The notes: generated from the sequence alone by a model not told the origin. Shown: positions 1 through 10,227, counted from the stretch's first letter. The stretch is 64,000 bases of DNA from Bacteroidales bacterium (GCA_016714605.1 JADKDL010000001.1:248001-312000), one strand, 5' to 3'. Numbers and translations: made by a program.

Positions 1-1316
1 AACATAAGGTATATCTTGAAATGATATCACTTACAGATATTTTTAATGAAATAGCTCGATTATTTGAACGGCAACTTGAGGATAAGAAAATATCTTTAAT
101 TATTAATATTGAAGATAATACAAAAGTTTATGCCGACTATAATATGATAAATGTAGTTTTCAGAAATATAGTTAGCAATGCTATTAAGTTTACCCCCGAA
201 AAAGGTTCAATAACGGTAGATTCTATTAAAGGAAAAACCAAAATTTCCGATTCCGGTATAGGTATGACTAAAGAGCAGATGAATGCTTTATTTAAACTAG
301 ATCATGCACAATCTACTAATGGTACAAATAATGAAACCGGAACCGGTCTTGGTCTGCTTATCTGTAAAGAGTTTGTTGAAATAAACAATGGAACAATTAG
401 CATTGAAAGTGAACAGAATATTGGTACAAGTTTTACCATTGCACTTCCACTTAATGAAAACGAAAAGCCATTAAATAATATAATTTCACAAGGTAACTTT
501 GTAAAATCTTTTGATAGGAATTATACATTCACTGAGGAAGATGTAAAAATGCTTGAAGGAAAAACACTTCTAATAGTAGATGACGACACCGCAATACGCT
601 CTGCTTTGCACCATACTTTTTCCGATAAATGTGAACTTATGGAGGCCTCTAATGGTGAAGAAGCAATAAACCTATGTAAGGAGTATTTGCCCGATATTAT
701 TATTTCTGACATTTCTATGCCGGGTATGAATGGATTTCAGCTATGTAAAAATTTAAAATCTGATACTGATACTTGTCACATTCCTATAATTTTATTGGCT
801 GATTCTCCTGCCGATGAACTTAAAGCCAAGGAACAAGAGGTTATTGTAGATGCCTTTATTTACAAACCTATTAATCAGCAAATGATAATAATTGTCATTA
901 ATAATATACTGTCTGATAGATATTTATACAGAAATATATTTATTCATAATTTCGAGACCGATCAACTTTCGTTGTTGCAAACCGACAAGCAATTAATCTC
1001 TACTTTGAGTAGAATTATTGAGAATAATTTGAATGAACCGTCTCTTTCAGCCGATTATTTGAGCGAAACAGCTTCGATACGTAAAAATTTGCTTCATAAA
1101 AAAATTAAGACACTTACCGGACTTACCATTAATGAATTCATTATGGTTATCAAACTGAAGAGAAGTATAATGTATCTTTCAGATAAAAAGTACACCATTC
1201 CTGAAGTTGCTTTAAAATCGGGCTTCAACAATTATCATTACTTCGAAAAAGCGTTTATAAAAGTATATAAAATTCATCCATCCGAGTATCTAGGTAGCGA
1301 TCGGTTTGGTATTTAG
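1..1316 (+). CDS. Hybrid sensor kinase with receiver and AraC output (5' end cut by window)
   Basis: The reading frame is open from the first base, so this is the C-terminal part of a larger protein. In order it has a HATPase domain (N-box around FRNIVSNAIKF, G-boxes DSGIGM and GTGLGL), a receiver domain (VDDD acidic pocket, phospho-acceptor Asp in IIISDISMPG at nt 708-710) and an AraC-type helix-turn-helix at the C-terminus (nt about 1030-1310). This is the hybrid two-component layout common in Bacteroidota, in which sensor, kinase, receiver and DNA-binding output lie on one polypeptide, often controlling glycan-use genes. The phospho-accepting His and any periplasmic sensor lie upstream of the window, so the ligand cannot be inferred. 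An ATG at nt 21 is internal, not the start. Confidence 0.9.
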   Translation, partial: HKVYLEMISLTDIFNEIARLFERQLEDKKISLIINIEDNTKVYADYNMINVVFRNIVSNAIKFTPEKGSITVDSIKGKTKISDSGIGMTKEQMNALFKLDHAQSTNGTNNETGTGLGLLICKEFVEINNGTISIESEQNIGTSFTIALPLNENEKPLNNIISQGNFVKSFDRNYTFTEEDVKMLEGKTLLIVDDDTAIRSALHHTFSDKCELMEASNGEEAINLCKEYLPDIIISDISMPGMNGFQLCKNLKSDTDTCHIPIILLADSPADELKAKEQEVIVDAFIYKPINQQMIIIVINNILSDRYLYRNIFIHNFETDQLSLLQTDKQLISTLSRIIENNLNEPSLSADYLSETASIRKNLLHKKIKTLTGLTINEFIMVIKLKRSIMYLSDKKYTIPEVALKSGFNNYHYFEKAFIKVYKIHPSEYLGSDRFGI

Positions 1317-1398
1317 TATTAAATAGAAAGTTGTACAATACTGTATGAGAGTATATAAATATATTAGTATATTTATGCTTAAAGTCTATTATTGAATA

Positions 1399-2514
1399 AT
1401 GAAATTTAATTTAATCCAAATAAGTGGTATAATAGCAGTTGCTTTAATAAGTTTATTAGCAGTTTATTTTATTAAGACCAGAAAAGAAAAGACAGGAAAT
1501 AATTTGTATATATCCTTTATTTTACTGATTTATGCAATAATGATTCTTTGTTCGCTCATTTTAAGTTCAGGAATTGATAGAAGTCTTTTTAGACTAGCTC
1601 ATATTGGCAATCAAACTATTTTTCTCATTGGGCCATTGATTTATTTTTATGCAGATTCATTCATAAACAATAAAAAATCTTTTTCAAATAAGGAATTATT
1701 TCATTTTGTTCCTTTTGCTTTAGCTACAATTTATTTAGTTATAAAGCTCTATTGGATTCATATACCTATAACCTGTAGAGTAAATCATATTCTACTAGGG
1801 TTGCTTTCTTTTGTACACTCAATAATTTATTTTTTATATACCATACAAAAAATTTGGAAAAAAGCATCTTTTTTAAACGAAAGCGATTCAAAGTTAGAAG
1901 TAAAGAGTTTGAAATTGTTAAAGTACATTGTTTGGGGTTTTTTTTCCATCTTACTAATAAAAACTATTTTCTTTGTAATGTGGGATATATCTGGTTATTA
2001 TAATGGATGCAATGAGATAGTAAATCTTTATTTTCTAACATCATTTATTCTGCTTAACATATTAACTTATTTTATATTAAATAATCCACAATTTTTTCAT
2101 GAAATAAAAAAGTATCGTTATTCAGTGCTAAACGAAAATGAGAAACAACATTACAAAGAACAATTAATTTTACTTTTTGAAAACGATAAAATATACAGAA
2201 ATCCATTACTTTCATTGAATCTGTTATCGAAAAAATTGTCGATACCGAGCCGATATCTGTCTCAAATTTTAAATGAGTCCTTAGGGAAATCATTTTATGA
2301 ACTAGTAAACTGGTATAGAATTAAGGAATGTATAGAACAAATTTCTGATTCTAACAATTCGAAAACAATTCTTGAAATTGCATTCGAGGTTGGTTACAAT
2401 TCCAAATCAACATTTAATTCTGCCTTCGTTAAGCATACTGGAATTTGCCCAAAAGATTTCAGAAAAAAAGGTGGAAATGAATTATTAAATAAAGAATACC
2501 TATATTCAAATTAA
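1399..2514 (+). CDS. AraC-family regulator with N-terminal seven-helix membrane domain
   Basis: This is a 371-aa protein. Residues 1-230 hold about seven hydrophobic segments (roughly 5-25, 36-56, 70-86, 102-120, 130-150, 176-196, 207-228), and residues 265-357 are an AraC helix-turn-helix pair (LNLLSKKLSIPSRYLSQILN, then ILEIAFEVGYNSKSTFNSAF). Membrane-anchored AraC regulators of this kind are frequent in Bacteroidota; the membrane half presumably senses a signal and the HTH half binds DNA at the membrane. It lies 82 bp after the hybrid AraC regulator on the same strand and upstream of a secreted PD40 protein, which may be its target (inference). No ligand can be named. Confidence 0.85.
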   Translation: MKFNLIQISGIIAVALISLLAVYFIKTRKEKTGNNLYISFILLIYAIMILCSLILSSGIDRSLFRLAHIGNQTIFLIGPLIYFYADSFINNKKSFSNKELFHFVPFALATIYLVIKLYWIHIPITCRVNHILLGLLSFVHSIIYFLYTIQKIWKKASFLNESDSKLEVKSLKLLKYIVWGFFSILLIKTIFFVMWDISGYYNGCNEIVNLYFLTSFILLNILTYFILNNPQFFHEIKKYRYSVLNENEKQHYKEQLILLFENDKIYRNPLLSLNLLSKKLSIPSRYLSQILNESLGKSFYELVNWYRIKECIEQISDSNNSKTILEIAFEVGYNSKSTFNSAFVKHTGICPKDFRKKGGNELLNKEYLYSN

Positions 2515-2581
2515 TCTAAATAAAAGTAATAAAAAAAAGTACTATTGCATCCAAACGGTCGATTTTAGTGATTTAACAAGA

Positions 2582-2589
2582 TAATTTTG
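2582..2589 (+). promoter_or_regulatory. Bacteroidota -7 promoter element (TAATTTTG)
   Basis: This matches TAnnTTTG exactly and lies 63 bp before the ATG of the secreted PD40 protein. No clear TTG -33 element is seen at the usual spacing, so the call rests on the -7 box and position. Confidence 0.45.
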
Positions 2590-2652
2590 TTTTGATTTAA
2601 TCTCAATCAAATTTTTAAAAAATATTTTGTTTCATCTAAAAAACACAAAAAA

Positions 2653-4794
2653 ATGAAATCGATTATCCAAAACACAATCTTATTTTTAACCTTTTTATTT
2701 TTTGAATTATCACTTTTTTCACAGTCTAATGTCATAGATTATTTTGGTGAAGAGCCTCCGGGTTATTACCCAAAATTGTTTGCAGAAAATGTTTTCAACG
2801 GCACGGTGTATACAGTAAGCTACTCTCCTGATGGCAAGGAAATTTATTATTCTGGCAATTACGATGCTTATACCATCTATTATAAAATCTTTTTAGATGG
2901 AGAATGGACTGATGAAAAAGAAGCCCCATTTTGCTTATCTGGAAGTATATATCAGGATGCAAGCCCATGCTTTTCTCTTGATGGTAAAAGACTTTATTTT
3001 TGCTCAAATAGAGAAGGCGGATTTGGGGATTATGATCTATGGTATGTAGAAAGAAACGAAAATGGTTGGGGAAATCCCATAAATGCGGGCAATAAAGTTA
3101 ATTCATCAAGTCGTGAAGATTATCCGTATGTAGCAAAAAATGGATCTTTATATTTTAATTCAGGTAGAGAAGGAACCTTTGGCTTTACTGATATTTATTA
3201 TTCAAAACATGAAAACAATGAATTTCAAAATGCTGTTAAGTTAATAGATACTGTAAATACAGATGATTGGGATGAAAATCCTGCAGTTATAAACGGCAAA
3301 TTATATAGAGGAATGCATAATGTAAAGCATTTTGCAGTAAGCGATAGTGTTGGTGAAGATAGCTGGTCTGTACCTGTAGTAGTTTCTGGAGGAATGTTTG
3401 CTAAAGGTTATTTTGACGGATTTAGATTAACTCCAGATAACAAATACTTTATGTATAGCCTAAGCAAAACAGGAAGCAGTTCTGGTTTTGAAACCTATTG
3501 GGTTGATGCAGAGGTATTGAATTTTTTGGGTGCAAAAGAAGCGGTTTTCAATTATGTAGCTGGCTGGTATTCTGGTAATAAAGAACAAATGATTTTAGCA
3601 CTTCACCCACAATTAGAAAAAAGACAAGTTGTTTCTGATGTGTCTGTTAGCTCCGTTTCTTATAGTTGGATGTTGAATGCGCAAGATAATTGTTGGGGTT
3701 GTCTCAGTGATGTTAAGAAAGGTAAGAAAGAAATAACTATTCTTGATGAATCAGAGAATATTGCAACAGCTAGATTATTTTCCAATAGTTTTTATGATTA
3801 TTTGCATTTGGTGAAATTTGATGGTTACTGGAAAGTACTCAATGCAGTTTGGGATTATCATTCGGTTGATAAACTTGGAGATACAGCTAGTTTAGAAGCT
3901 ATTCTTAAAACATATGTAAAGGGCATAGATAATGTTGACAGTATTAATTATGCTAATTTGTTTCATAATTCGTATGTAGGACGGTTAGCAATATCTCACA
4001 GTGATGTTCATAGTCTCAATAAGTCTCAATTCCTTACTTTGCAGTCTAACTGTAATGTCTGTGCTTTAAATAATGATTTTACATATGAAATACTTGACAT
4101 ACATAAGAACATTGCAAGTGTGTTAGTTAAAAAAGGCGATTCTTTGGAGTATTTACATTTATCATTTCAAAATAATAAATGGTTTATAATAAATGCATTA
4201 AGGAATTTTAGTTTTGACCCTGAAAGAAATTATAATCTCAATTCGATAAAAGTAGATCTATCAAATTACAACATTGATGAGAAAAATTCTGTGGGTTCTC
4301 CAATTGGTTCTCTTTCAATTAATATTCCTAAAAATAATAATATTTCTATGACTTTAGATGAATTTGAAGTCGGCAAAAATAACAATGATTGGTTTTATTT
4401 AGATGAAGATACATTAAGAACAAATAAAGTTTTTGATTCACCTGAAAATAGTAATTGTAAAGTATCAGTTTTGGCTGTTATCAACTCAAAAGATACAGTG
4501 CGTTCATTATTTAATATTTATATAGTACCATCAACTAATTTTGAAGATTTAAAAAAAGAAGAACAGCTTATTTTCCCAAATCCATCTAAAGGTTTCCTGA
4601 CTGTACGGATTCCAAAAAAAGAAAATATTAAAAGTATTAGTGTAATAGATGCTATGGGAAGAACAATTCTTATGAAACATGTCGGTTTGAATGTTGAGAT
4701 GCAATTAGACTTGTCAATTTTACCCAAAGGAATATATTCGATAATTTACAAAAGCGAAAATTCCAATTTTCAAAAATCATTTATTATTGAATAA
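2653..4794 (+). CDS. Secreted PD40-propeller / NTF2-like protein with T9SS sorting domain
   Basis: This 713-aa protein starts with a Sec signal peptide (residues 1-24, ending LFSQS). Residues about 50-280 contain PD40/TolB-like propeller motifs (YSPDGKEIYYSGN, FSLDGKRLYFCSNREGGFGDYDLWYV). Two successive NTF2/lumazine-binding-like segments follow (about 296-405 and 415-525), each ending in a strand of the type YLHLxFxxxxWxIxNA. The last 75 residues (FPNPSKGFLTVRI ... LPKGIYSIIYKS) are a T9SS type A sorting domain, so the protein should cross the outer membrane and reach the surface or medium. No catalytic site is recognised. A likely role is ligand or polymer binding, but the function is unknown. 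A bidirectional terminator closes the gene. Confidence 0.85.
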   Translation: MKSIIQNTILFLTFLFFELSLFSQSNVIDYFGEEPPGYYPKLFAENVFNGTVYTVSYSPDGKEIYYSGNYDAYTIYYKIFLDGEWTDEKEAPFCLSGSIYQDASPCFSLDGKRLYFCSNREGGFGDYDLWYVERNENGWGNPINAGNKVNSSSREDYPYVAKNGSLYFNSGREGTFGFTDIYYSKHENNEFQNAVKLIDTVNTDDWDENPAVINGKLYRGMHNVKHFAVSDSVGEDSWSVPVVVSGGMFAKGYFDGFRLTPDNKYFMYSLSKTGSSSGFETYWVDAEVLNFLGAKEAVFNYVAGWYSGNKEQMILALHPQLEKRQVVSDVSVSSVSYSWMLNAQDNCWGCLSDVKKGKKEITILDESENIATARLFSNSFYDYLHLVKFDGYWKVLNAVWDYHSVDKLGDTASLEAILKTYVKGIDNVDSINYANLFHNSYVGRLAISHSDVHSLNKSQFLTLQSNCNVCALNNDFTYEILDIHKNIASVLVKKGDSLEYLHLSFQNNKWFIINALRNFSFDPERNYNLNSIKVDLSNYNIDEKNSVGSPIGSLSINIPKNNNISMTLDEFEVGKNNNDWFYLDEDTLRTNKVFDSPENSNCKVSVLAVINSKDTVRSLFNIYIVPSTNFEDLKKEEQLIFPNPSKGFLTVRIPKKENIKSISVIDAMGRTILMKHVGLNVEMQLDLSILPKGIYSIIYKSENSNFQKSFIIE

Positions 4795-4864
4795 ATTTCT
4801 AATTTTGAATTGAGATTATTATTTCTGAAGATTCTTTGATTTTTTTAAATTTTTATACAAAAAT

Positions 4865-4899
4865 AAAAGGATCTGTACACCTTCAGGACAGATCCTTTT
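4865..4899. terminator. Bidirectional hairpin terminator
   Basis: A perfect 12-bp stem (AAAAGGATCTGT / ACAGATCCTTTT) surrounds an 11-nt loop. It sits between two convergent genes (ends at 4794 and 4956) and has A- and T-rich flanks on both sides, so it can serve both strands. Confidence 0.85.
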
Positions 4900-4955
4900 A
4901 TACTATATTTTCTACTTTAAATATAATAAAATATATTACTATTTCTTTATATAAT

Positions 4956-6224
4956 TCAATTACAAGGAGTGTTTGCTTTGCCCGGAGTACCTTTGTCGCC
5001 AGTGCTATATATTTCTGTTGCAGTACACCATGAAGCTTGGTTAAGTGCTAATGCGTAATTATATGATGATGGATCAAGACTTAGACTCGCACCAGTTGGA
5101 GCAGAGGAATAAGTAAACTCAGATAATACCACCGCATTTTCTGTATCGGAGTTAAGAATTTGAATTGTTCCTGTTGTATTTGTTAGTGATAATGCAGCGC
5201 CATAATACTGAACGGCTTCGCTTCCGCCTTGTATGTCTTTGCAAAAGAATACATATTGGTTTGAAGCTATCAATATTGATTGAGATATTTTCATACTTTT
5301 TGTTCCTATCTTGACTATCATTCCATTTAAATCTATTGTAGTTGAAGTGTTATTATATACTTCGAACCATTCTCCTAGATCATCGCTAACTTTATCTGGG
5401 TTGGGCATTACTTCAGTGAGTAAAATATCGCCCTGGCTTAGCATATTCATTGTTGCAATTGAGCCTGTGTTGTTTTCTTTAATAGAATAGACTTCGCTTG
5501 TAAGTGAATCATTTATAGTCACGTTTAGAGCGCTCGAACCGTTTCCTGTGGTAGCATCTACATAAAGTTCATGGTGCTTTCTGGCACTTGCCGATGCTAT
5601 AGTTCCAGTAATTATTTTGGTCTTACTACTTCCATCTAAGGTTGTATATTTCAAATATGCGGTAACCTCTAGTTTTCCAGGTAGAAAAAAGCCTGCTCTG
5701 GTATCATCTTTCAAAAATATAAGTGAATCTACCTGATTTTTTACAACAACCTTATAATCTGTAAAACTTTTTTTTACATTTTCTGAATAAGTTACCGTTA
5801 CTTTTGCTGTAGCTATAAAGCATTCTACAGATATTGATTTATTATCGCCACTCTTAATTGTAAATACTTCGCTTTGACCGTGATAATATGGTTCGTCAAA
5901 AGCAACAGGTTTTTTATTTGGAGAAAATACAAGAGCATAATATGTACCTGCTTCCAATTCTATTGATGAAGGCATGTCTACTAGTTTTTCATAACGGATA
6001 ATTAAATCGTTGTTTTCTTTGTAAATTTCTACAACAAAATTATTTATTTCGTCTGATTTAAAGCTGCTTGAACTTTCAATTAAGGTATTGTTTCCTTCTA
6101 TACTCAGTGAAACATGTCCTTTACCTGACATTTCGTTTTTTGTAACTTGCTCCTTATTACATGAATAAAAGACTAGTAATAGCAGTGAAATTAAGATTGG
6201 AAAGAAAATTGTTTGTTTTTTCAT
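4956..6224 (-). CDS. Lipoprotein with DUF4493-like and lamin-tail domains
   Basis: This 422-aa protein has a lipoprotein signal (LLLVFYSC, lipidated Cys22). Residues about 35-250 resemble DUF4493, a Bacteroidota cell-surface family (features include LEAGTYYALVFSP and a Cys-containing IKSGDNKSISVECFIATAKVTV stretch). Residues about 265-420 are a lamin-tail domain (ILLTEVMPNP, GEWFEVYNNTS, IDLNGMIV, ending WCTATEIYSTGDKGTPGKAN). Lamin-tail domains are beta-sandwich adhesion or anchoring modules. There is no enzyme motif. It is probably a surface-exposed adhesin or structural lipoprotein (inference). It is convergent with the PD40 gene and has its own -7 element upstream. Confidence 0.8.
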   Translation of the reverse strand: MKKQTIFFPILISLLLLVFYSCNKEQVTKNEMSGKGHVSLSIEGNNTLIESSSSFKSDEINNFVVEIYKENNDLIIRYEKLVDMPSSIELEAGTYYALVFSPNKKPVAFDEPYYHGQSEVFTIKSGDNKSISVECFIATAKVTVTYSENVKKSFTDYKVVVKNQVDSLIFLKDDTRAGFFLPGKLEVTAYLKYTTLDGSSKTKIITGTIASASARKHHELYVDATTGNGSSALNVTINDSLTSEVYSIKENNTGSIATMNMLSQGDILLTEVMPNPDKVSDDLGEWFEVYNNTSTTIDLNGMIVKIGTKSMKISQSILIASNQYVFFCKDIQGGSEAVQYYGAALSLTNTTGTIQILNSDTENAVVLSEFTYSSAPTGASLSLDPSSYNYALALNQASWCTATEIYSTGDKGTPGKANTPCN

Positions 6225-6293
6225 CTCGATAAATTTTATATTATTAAATTGTTATAGTTTAACAATATTATATAAAATTTATTAATTCAGCAA

Positions 6294-6301
6294 CAAATCT
6301 A
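6294..6301 (-). promoter_or_regulatory. Bacteroidota -7 element (TAGATTTG on minus strand)
   Basis: This exact TAnnTTTG match on the minus strand lies 69 bp upstream of the DUF4493/lamin-tail lipoprotein ATG. The -33 box is not clear. Confidence 0.4.
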
Positions 6302-6351
6302 ACAATATTTTTGTAAAATAGTATAACAAATAATAATTTATCTCAAATTAG

Positions 6352-7077
6352 TTAGCTGTCAAGCATCTCTTTTAATGCCGAAATATTGAGTATAGTGCAC
6401 TTCTTATTTGTAATTGTTATAATTTTTTCTTCCTTCATATCACTTAAGACTCTGGCAATTGAAGGTCTTTCTACGCCAAAATGAAAAGCTAATTCTTGTT
6501 GAGTTTTATCAAAAACGAAGCTATTTTTGTTTTTAGAAATACTAAGTATATAATGTGCCAACTTTGATTTAATAGTTTTAAATGATAATTGTTTTATTTT
6601 TTCTGCCATAAATCTGGCTCTATTAGAAACAATATCAAGGTAATTAATTAAAACAGTGGTATTTTTTTGGAATAATAGCAGTAATTCAGATTTATGAAAG
6701 AGCATTATTTTCACGTCATCATGAGCTGTTACTGTAACAGGGCAATTAGCATCATCGCCAAAAATAAATGCTGTAGCTATTGTGTTAGGTGCTGATATTG
6801 TCTCTACTCGTAATGTTTTACCCGATAACTCTATCATTTCTGCCGATACGGTACCTTTTACAATTATATATAAGAAATTACAATTATCTCCTGATTGCAA
6901 TATGACATCATTTTTACTATATGATTTTACCTGATGATGGGTGGTTCTTATTATCTGTTTTACTTCATATTCTTCAATATTCTTAAAAATAGGAATTGTA
7001 GATAGTGCGTTTGAATAGTTAATGAAACAGAAATCGCATTTTTTATTGCAAGGCATCAATAATTCTTCATTCTTCAT
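6352..7077 (-). CDS. Crp/Fnr-family regulator with N-terminal Cys cluster
   Basis: The ATG at 7077 is used, giving 241 aa; the open frame extends to a TTG at 7110 but the conserved part begins later. A cNMP-binding-type beta-roll (IFKNIEEYEVKQII ... GDNCNFLYIIVKGTVSAEM) is followed by a long dimer helix and a winged helix (QQELAFHFGVERPSIARVLSDMKEEKII). The N-terminus carries CNKKCDFC, a C-x3-C-x2-C cluster (Cys10, 14, 17), with a further Cys at 112. This recalls the N-terminal cysteines of FNR-type oxygen sensors, but the spacing differs from E. coli FNR (C-x2-C-x5-C), so redox or Fe-S sensing is only a suggestion. Targets are unknown. It is not obviously operonic with either neighbour. Confidence 0.85.
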   Translation of the reverse strand: MKNEELLMPCNKKCDFCFINYSNALSTIPIFKNIEEYEVKQIIRTTHHQVKSYSKNDVILQSGDNCNFLYIIVKGTVSAEMIELSGKTLRVETISAPNTIATAFIFGDDANCPVTVTAHDDVKIMLFHKSELLLLFQKNTTVLINYLDIVSNRARFMAEKIKQLSFKTIKSKLAHYILSISKNKNSFVFDKTQQELAFHFGVERPSIARVLSDMKEEKIITITNKKCTILNISALKEMLDS

Positions 7078-7441
7078 ATAAATTGTATTATGTTGATTTT
7101 TATCAATCAATTACATATCTTAAATACCCAAGATTAAGACTGTTAAACTTGCTATATAAGTATAATTATTCTAAATTTCAGACGGTTAAATAGTATGTCT
7201 AAATTACAATGTTTATTAGAAAGTCTTTTATTTTTTTATCAAATTGCTCATAAAGAATTGAAAAATAGTATCTGTATTTTGTATAAGTTTATTTTTAATT
7301 GGCTGAAAGCCATGCAATCTGTGAAGTTTTATTTTAATATAGCTTCTTTTACAATTTATTTCAGATTCTAATCAGGCATCTTTACTTTTAATTTTGCAAA
7401 TATAATATCAAATCATAGTTATTTTTAAACACAGCATTTCA
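7078..7441. other. Intergenic region between divergent crp/fnr and hybrid kinase
   Basis: This 364-bp AT-rich spacer separates divergent genes. The only recognisable element is a -7 box for the kinase at 7389-7396. A 58-codon open frame at 7195-7371 has an unconvincing composition and is not called. Confidence 0.5.
7389..7396 (+). promoter_or_regulatory. Bacteroidota -7 element (TAATTTTG)
   Basis: This exact TAnnTTTG match lies 45 bp upstream of the multi-PAS hybrid kinase ATG. No clear -33 TTG is seen. Confidence 0.45.
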
Positions 7442-10021
7442 ATGAATTATTCAGAAAAAATACTAGAACTTGAAAAAAAAATTGAGGATCTTACTAGAGA
7501 AAATAGTCTATATGCAGATATTATAAATAGATTTCCTTACGGAATTCATATATTTGATAATAAAGGCTATTCATATAAAATAAATGAAAAGCAAAAGGAA
7601 CTTCTCGGAATACCAAATCTGGAAGAGGGAATAGGCAATTACAATGTTCTGTCCGACCCTATTTCTATATATACCGGAGCAAACGAAAATTTTAAACAAG
7701 CTTATGCCGGTAATCTTTTTTGTCATCAGTTTGAGTACAGTTTGGCGAATATTGATTGTAATTCCAAAAAAGAAAAGATAACCTTTAAAGAATTTATATT
7801 TCCAATTACTAATAGAAAAGAGGAGGTTGAATATGTTGTTTCTGTTCTCAATGATATTTCAACGGAGGTAGAAATTGAGAAGCGACTTTCTGAGCAAAAA
7901 ATAAGAGAAAGTTATTCTATGCTTCAAAATCTTACCGCACAAGTTCCCGGTGTGGTTTACCAGTATAGGTTAAATGCTGACGGTTCATCTTCATTTCCAT
8001 ACTCAAGCGAAGGTATGTATGAAATATATGAGGTAACTAGCGATGAAGTTCGTACCGATGCTTCGCCTGTGTTTACAAGAATTCATCCGGAAGACTTCAA
8101 TTATATTGTTGAGACAATTCAAGAATCGGCTCGAAATCTTTCGGTTTATCATAGCGAATTTAGAGTTATTCTGCCAAAGCAAGGTTTGCGATGGAGGCAT
8201 TGTGATGCTCGTCCACAACGCATGGACGATGGTGGGACTCTTTGGTATGGTATCATTACCGATATTACTGAAAGAAAACTTGCCGAAGCAATTATTTTTG
8301 AGAAAAATGAAGAGATAAATACGTTCTTTTCTTGTGCTCTCGATTTACTTTGTATTGCCGATACTTCAGGTCATTTTTTAAGACTAAACCGCGAATGGGA
8401 AAATATATTGGGATATAAGCTCTCCGATTTAGAAAAAATGAATTTCATGGAACTCATTCACCCTGATGATTTGGCTGCTACTAATGAAATTCTAATGCGG
8501 TTGGAAGAGCAAAAAGAGATATTTGATTTTACCAATAGATATAGATGCAAAAATGGAGATTATAAATGGATAGAATGGAAGTCGTATCCGGTTGGAGGGA
8601 AAATATATGCTGCTGCTAGAGATATTACACAGCAAAAATTATATATAAAAGAAATAGAAAAGAAAAATAGTTTTATTCAGAAGGTGCTTGATAATCTGCC
8701 AATTGGCATTGCTCTCAATAATTTTGATGATGGTGATGCTACATATATGAACCAAAAATTTGAAGAGATTTATGGTTGGTCTAAAAAAGATATAACTAGC
8801 ATCTCAAATTTTTTCAAAAACGTTTATCCTGATAAAGAGTATAGAGAACAGATACAGAAAAAAATAATTGAAGACATAGAGTCTGGAAATCCGGATTGCA
8901 TGCACTGGGAAAATATTCAAATAACCCAAAAAAATGGAAATAAAAGAACCGTAAATGCTGTAAATATTCCTCTCATAGACCAAAACACAATGGTTTCTAC
9001 CGTATGGGATATAACGGAACTGAGTCAGTACGAAAAACAACTTATTGAAGCTAAGGAAAAAGCCGAGGAGAGTGATAGATTAAAATCGGCATTTTTACAG
9101 AATATGTCGCACGAAATTAGAACCCCAATGAATGGTATTATGGGTTTCTCTGAAATGCTCCAAAAAAAGAATATTACCGAAGAGAAAAGAAAGTTTTATT
9201 CAGATATAATTATAAAAAGCACCAAACAACTTCTATCAATTGTAACAGATATTATTACAATCTCATCAATTGAGACAAAGCAAGAAAAGTTAAATATTTC
9301 AAAAGTTAATATTAATGATATTGTAAATAATTTGTTTAATCTGTTCGAGCCAGAAACAAAAGCAAAATCAGTACAACTTTCTGTAAATAATGCACTTGAA
9401 CATTCATTAGCATTCATTAATACCGACGAATCTAAGCTCACTCAAATACTGAGTAATCTTATTTCAAATGCTATAAAATTTACGCATCAAGGAACAATAA
9501 AAATAGGGTATACTTGCATTGATACATTTCTGCAATTCTATGTAAAAGATACTGGAATAGGCATTAAAGATGAGCATCATGAAAAAATATTTCAAAGATT
9601 TATTCAAGCCGAAACGAGTCTGTCTAGAACCTATGGTGGAACCGGACTGGGGCTTTCTATTTCAAAAGGATTGGTTGAGCTACTTGGTGGTAAAATTTGG
9701 GTAGAATCTACTCCCGAAATAGGTTCTCTGTTCTATTTCACAATAGAACACAATTCTTCAAATACAGTTGTTGAATCAAATAAGATAAAGTATGTTGCGA
9801 AAAAAACTAACACAATACTTATTGCAGAAGATGAGGAGATTAATTATTTGCTCATCAAAGAATTGATTGCCCCGAGTGGTATAAACCTAATCCGTGTTAA
9901 GAACGGACAAGAAGCTGTTGATTTATGCCTCAACGATAAGTCTATTGACCTGATACTTATGGATATTAAAATGCCTGAAATGGATGGATATACAGCCACT
10001 AAAATAATTAGGGTCTGCTGA
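7442..10021 (+). pseudogene. Multi-PAS hybrid histidine kinase, interrupted by an IS in the receiver domain
   Basis: The 859-aa open frame has four PAS-like domains (about residues 22-140, 160-280, 287-400, 405-530; PAS_3-type DITERK and DITQQK ends), then HisKA (FLQNMSHEIRTPMNG, His557), HATPase (NLISNAIKF, DTGIGI, GTGLGL) and most of a receiver domain (AEDEEIN, phospho-Asp841 in LMDIKMPEMDGY). It has no membrane segment, so the kinase is cytosolic. The genuine frame ends at about nt 10010; the last codons (RVC stop) come from the inserted element. Receiver helices and the conserved Lys are found in the same frame after the IS (11639-11800). Joined across the target duplication, the sequence reads T-K-I-I-K-Q-S-R-P without a break, so the insertion is young. 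The truncated kinase may still autophosphorylate. Confidence 0.9.
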
Positions 10022-10026
10022 AAAAC
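10011..10026 (+). repeat. IS left terminal inverted repeat
   Basis: GGGTCTGCTGAAAAAC is the exact complement of the right end at 11621-11636; the match stops after 16 bp. Confidence 0.92.
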
Positions 10027-10227
10027 TCAACCTACCCAACAATAGCATAAAATCTGAGATGTTGATTTTGTGCTGTTCCAATTGACAGAAAACATCATGT
10101 TTAATAATTTGTTTAATTCAGATTTCAGACAATACGGCATTGCCCCAGCCAACTTGACTAGGTTTAATACCAGTATAATACTCGCAATCCAAGATTCACT
10201 TGTTCCCTTCAATCTGGTTTTATGCAA
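10027..10227 (-). pseudogene. Out-of-frame C-terminal piece of the transposase
   Basis: In a different frame from the main transposase, this stretch encodes TRLKGTSESWIASIILVLNL, which is the usual continuation after the GYGLNxI motif in this type of transposase. One missing A in a run of four (plus-strand T run 10218-10221) would join the two frames. The frameshift removes about 60 C-terminal residues from the product. Confidence 0.7.

Noticed and set aside
4836..5033. 65-codon open frame over the convergent terminator
   Set aside because: It spans a perfect bidirectional terminator and the 3' end of the lipoprotein gene; it is a shadow.
7195..7371. 58-codon open frame between the Crp/Fnr gene and the multi-PAS kinase
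   Set aside because: Phe/Ile/Lys-rich translation typical of AT-rich non-coding DNA, no ribosome-binding signal, no recognisable family.
10209..10227. Programmed -1 frameshift in the transposase
   Set aside because: The site (ATAAAACC) is not a convincing slippery heptamer, and the expected product would be the full-length enzyme rather than a fusion; a simple indel is more likely.
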